A stretch of DNA of 35,188 bases from Chara braunii (Eukaryota > Streptophyta > Charophyceae > Charales > Characeae): positions 633,364 to 668,551 of the forward strand of contig BFEA01000347.1 in NCBI GenBank assembly GCA_003427395.1, given 5' to 3'. A model generated the notes under the pieces. That model saw nothing but the letters and a program-made list of their open reading frames with translations, had not been told where the DNA came from and ran no database searches. Shown in pieces: positions 34,475 through 35,188 of this stretch. Position 1 is the first letter of the stretch; each line of letters opens with the position of its first letter. The position numbers and the translations under genes are program-made.

Positions 34475-34493
34475 ACGGATGTCCCAAAGGACT
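34391..34493 (-). pseudogene. U6 snRNA retrocopy with target-site duplication, minus strand
   Basis: The reverse strand matches U6 from GTCCTTTGGGACATCCG through AAAATTGGAACGATACAGAG and AAGATTAGCATGGCC to ACACGCATAAATCG and ATGGTCC, ending in an A9 run. The CCTGCGC segment is altered (GCATCAC). GAGTGAAAGGGATG (34370-34383) and GACTGAAAAGGATG (34490-34503) flank it, 12 of 14 bases alike, as expected of LINE-mediated insertion. It inserted into intron 11, 59 bp after exon 11. Confidence 0.85.
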
Positions 34494-34606
34494 GAAAAGG
34501 ATGATTGTAATCCACCTTAAAAGTGAAAATGATGATTGTGATGATTTTGTTGTGGACGGATGGCAGTGAAAGTGGTATCGGAAAAAAGTCGTAACCCTGA
34601 TGCCGG

Positions 34607-34642
34607 AAAGGTCTTGCAGCGAGTGCCAATTGCCATGAGCAG
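34607..34642 (+). pseudogene. Decayed copy of the 3' end of exon 11
   Basis: Read in frame this gives [12 protein letters not shown], against KVFAASAKYHEQ at the end of exon 11 (34297-34332). A stop codon lies just upstream in that frame, and the copy is followed by CAGGTC. The downstream sequence also resembles the start of intron 11 (CC..CATACC..CT.AAAAGT.AAA.TGG). It is a relic of a local duplication and is unlikely to be spliced in. Confidence 0.65.
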
Positions 34643-34827
34643 CAGGTCTTGTTGTCGCCGACTCGCCGCCCAGAACCATACCTTTCTGAAAAGTCAAAAT
34701 GGTGAAATTTTGTTGCTGGCAAGTTTTGTGAACATGAATGGGCGATGATGGCTCTGATCGCAACACAGCCTTGATTGATTGCATGGGCATTGATCTTGTT
34801 GGATGCAGTGTGACTTTTTTTCTGATT

Positions 34828-35096
34828 TGATGATGATGATGATGAGGATGAGGATGATGGTGGGAATATAAAGTAGATTAGAATATGGCACGAATGAGAT
34901 TGACGTGCCCGCTCCTCGCTGCATCGGTGTAGCATATCAGAAAGTGAAATGCACTAACAGCCTAGGATCTAGCAATGATGAAAGTGGCAACAACCAGCAG
35001 CATAGATGCAACATTCACCAGATGCCAATGTGCACAATGCAACAAGTAAACCAACGAGAAAAACANCAACAACACATTTGCATCATCATCATCATG
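34828..35096 (+). repeat. GAT and CAT trinucleotide microsatellites; one N at 35066
   Basis: (GAT)n with GAG interruptions lies at about 34828-34862, and a short (CAT)n at 35083-35096. A single unresolved base lies between. Nothing else is identified from 34870 to the end. Confidence 0.8.
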
Positions 35097-35188
35097 GGCT
35101 GGGGAACAGCGCAGCGGAATAATAGTAACCAAGAGGACACGTGGACAACAACAGGAAAGGGAGAAACTTCGGAAGGGCAGGACATTAG

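Larger units (their letters stand above)
34333..35188 (+). other. Start of intron 11, open at window end
   Basis: After gtatcc comes non-coding sequence with a reverse U6 retrocopy (34391-34493), a decayed copy of the exon 11 3' end (34607-34642) and GAT and CAT microsatellites (about 34828-34862 and 35083-35096). A single unresolved base lies at 35066. The final exon or exons with the expected transmembrane anchor are not found here. Confidence 0.7.

Overview
This window is eukaryotic nuclear DNA. It is filled almost end to end by one plus-strand, intron-rich gene whose 5' end is at about 260-330 and whose 3' end lies beyond base 35188. Eleven exons can be joined with GT-AG introns and consistent phases into 391 codons. 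They read as a signal-peptide, coiled-coil protein with a tryptophan/proline-rich middle (WLPPW, then THW...GKP) and a Pro-punctuated helical C-terminal half. That layout matches a land-plant family of unknown function, remembered here as Arabidopsis At4g31340/At2g24420 and carrying the legacy labels 'myosin heavy chain-related' and 'DNA repair ATPase-related'. The expected C-terminal membrane anchor is not in the window. The plant-type protein, very long introns (intron 1 is about 16.5 kb) and heavy load of simple and foldback repeats suggest a streptophyte with a large genome. A charophyte alga such as Chara is my best guess, but this is inference.

Layout. Bases 1-328: GA microsatellite and probable promoter/5'UTR. 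Bases 329-536: exon 1. Intron 1 (537-17065) holds a 2.1-kb pyrimidine-rich tract, a purine-rich minisatellite, a cluster of MITE-like foldbacks (one nested in another at a TA dinucleotide), a U6 snRNA-derived retrocopy, a second pyrimidine-rich tandem region, a truncated U2 snRNA copy, a tRNA-Lys-like SINE that appears to have spawned a 20-bp tandem array, a 450-base N gap and a pair of internally deleted U6-like units. Exons 2-6 (17066-23264) encode the coiled coil. Exons 7-9 (25660-31196) encode the conserved Trp/Pro region. Exons 10-11 (32089-34332) encode the helical C-terminal half.

Intron 8 (26730-31133) is the most element-rich of the later introns. It has a 111-bp near-perfect foldback, three U6-core-bearing segments, two tRNA-Asp-like copies and a pair of 108-bp direct repeats containing a hammerhead-ribozyme-like core. 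Intron 11 begins with a full-length reverse-oriented U6 retrocopy flanked by a target-site duplication, followed by a decayed copy of the 3' end of exon 11.

I found no second protein gene, no CRISPR array and no convincing intact RNA gene. Most other open frames are low-complexity or lie in repeats. The most unusual signal is the recurrence of U6/U2 snRNA-derived sequence (at least eight loci in 35 kb), some with a non-U6 body and an A-rich tail as in a SINE family.
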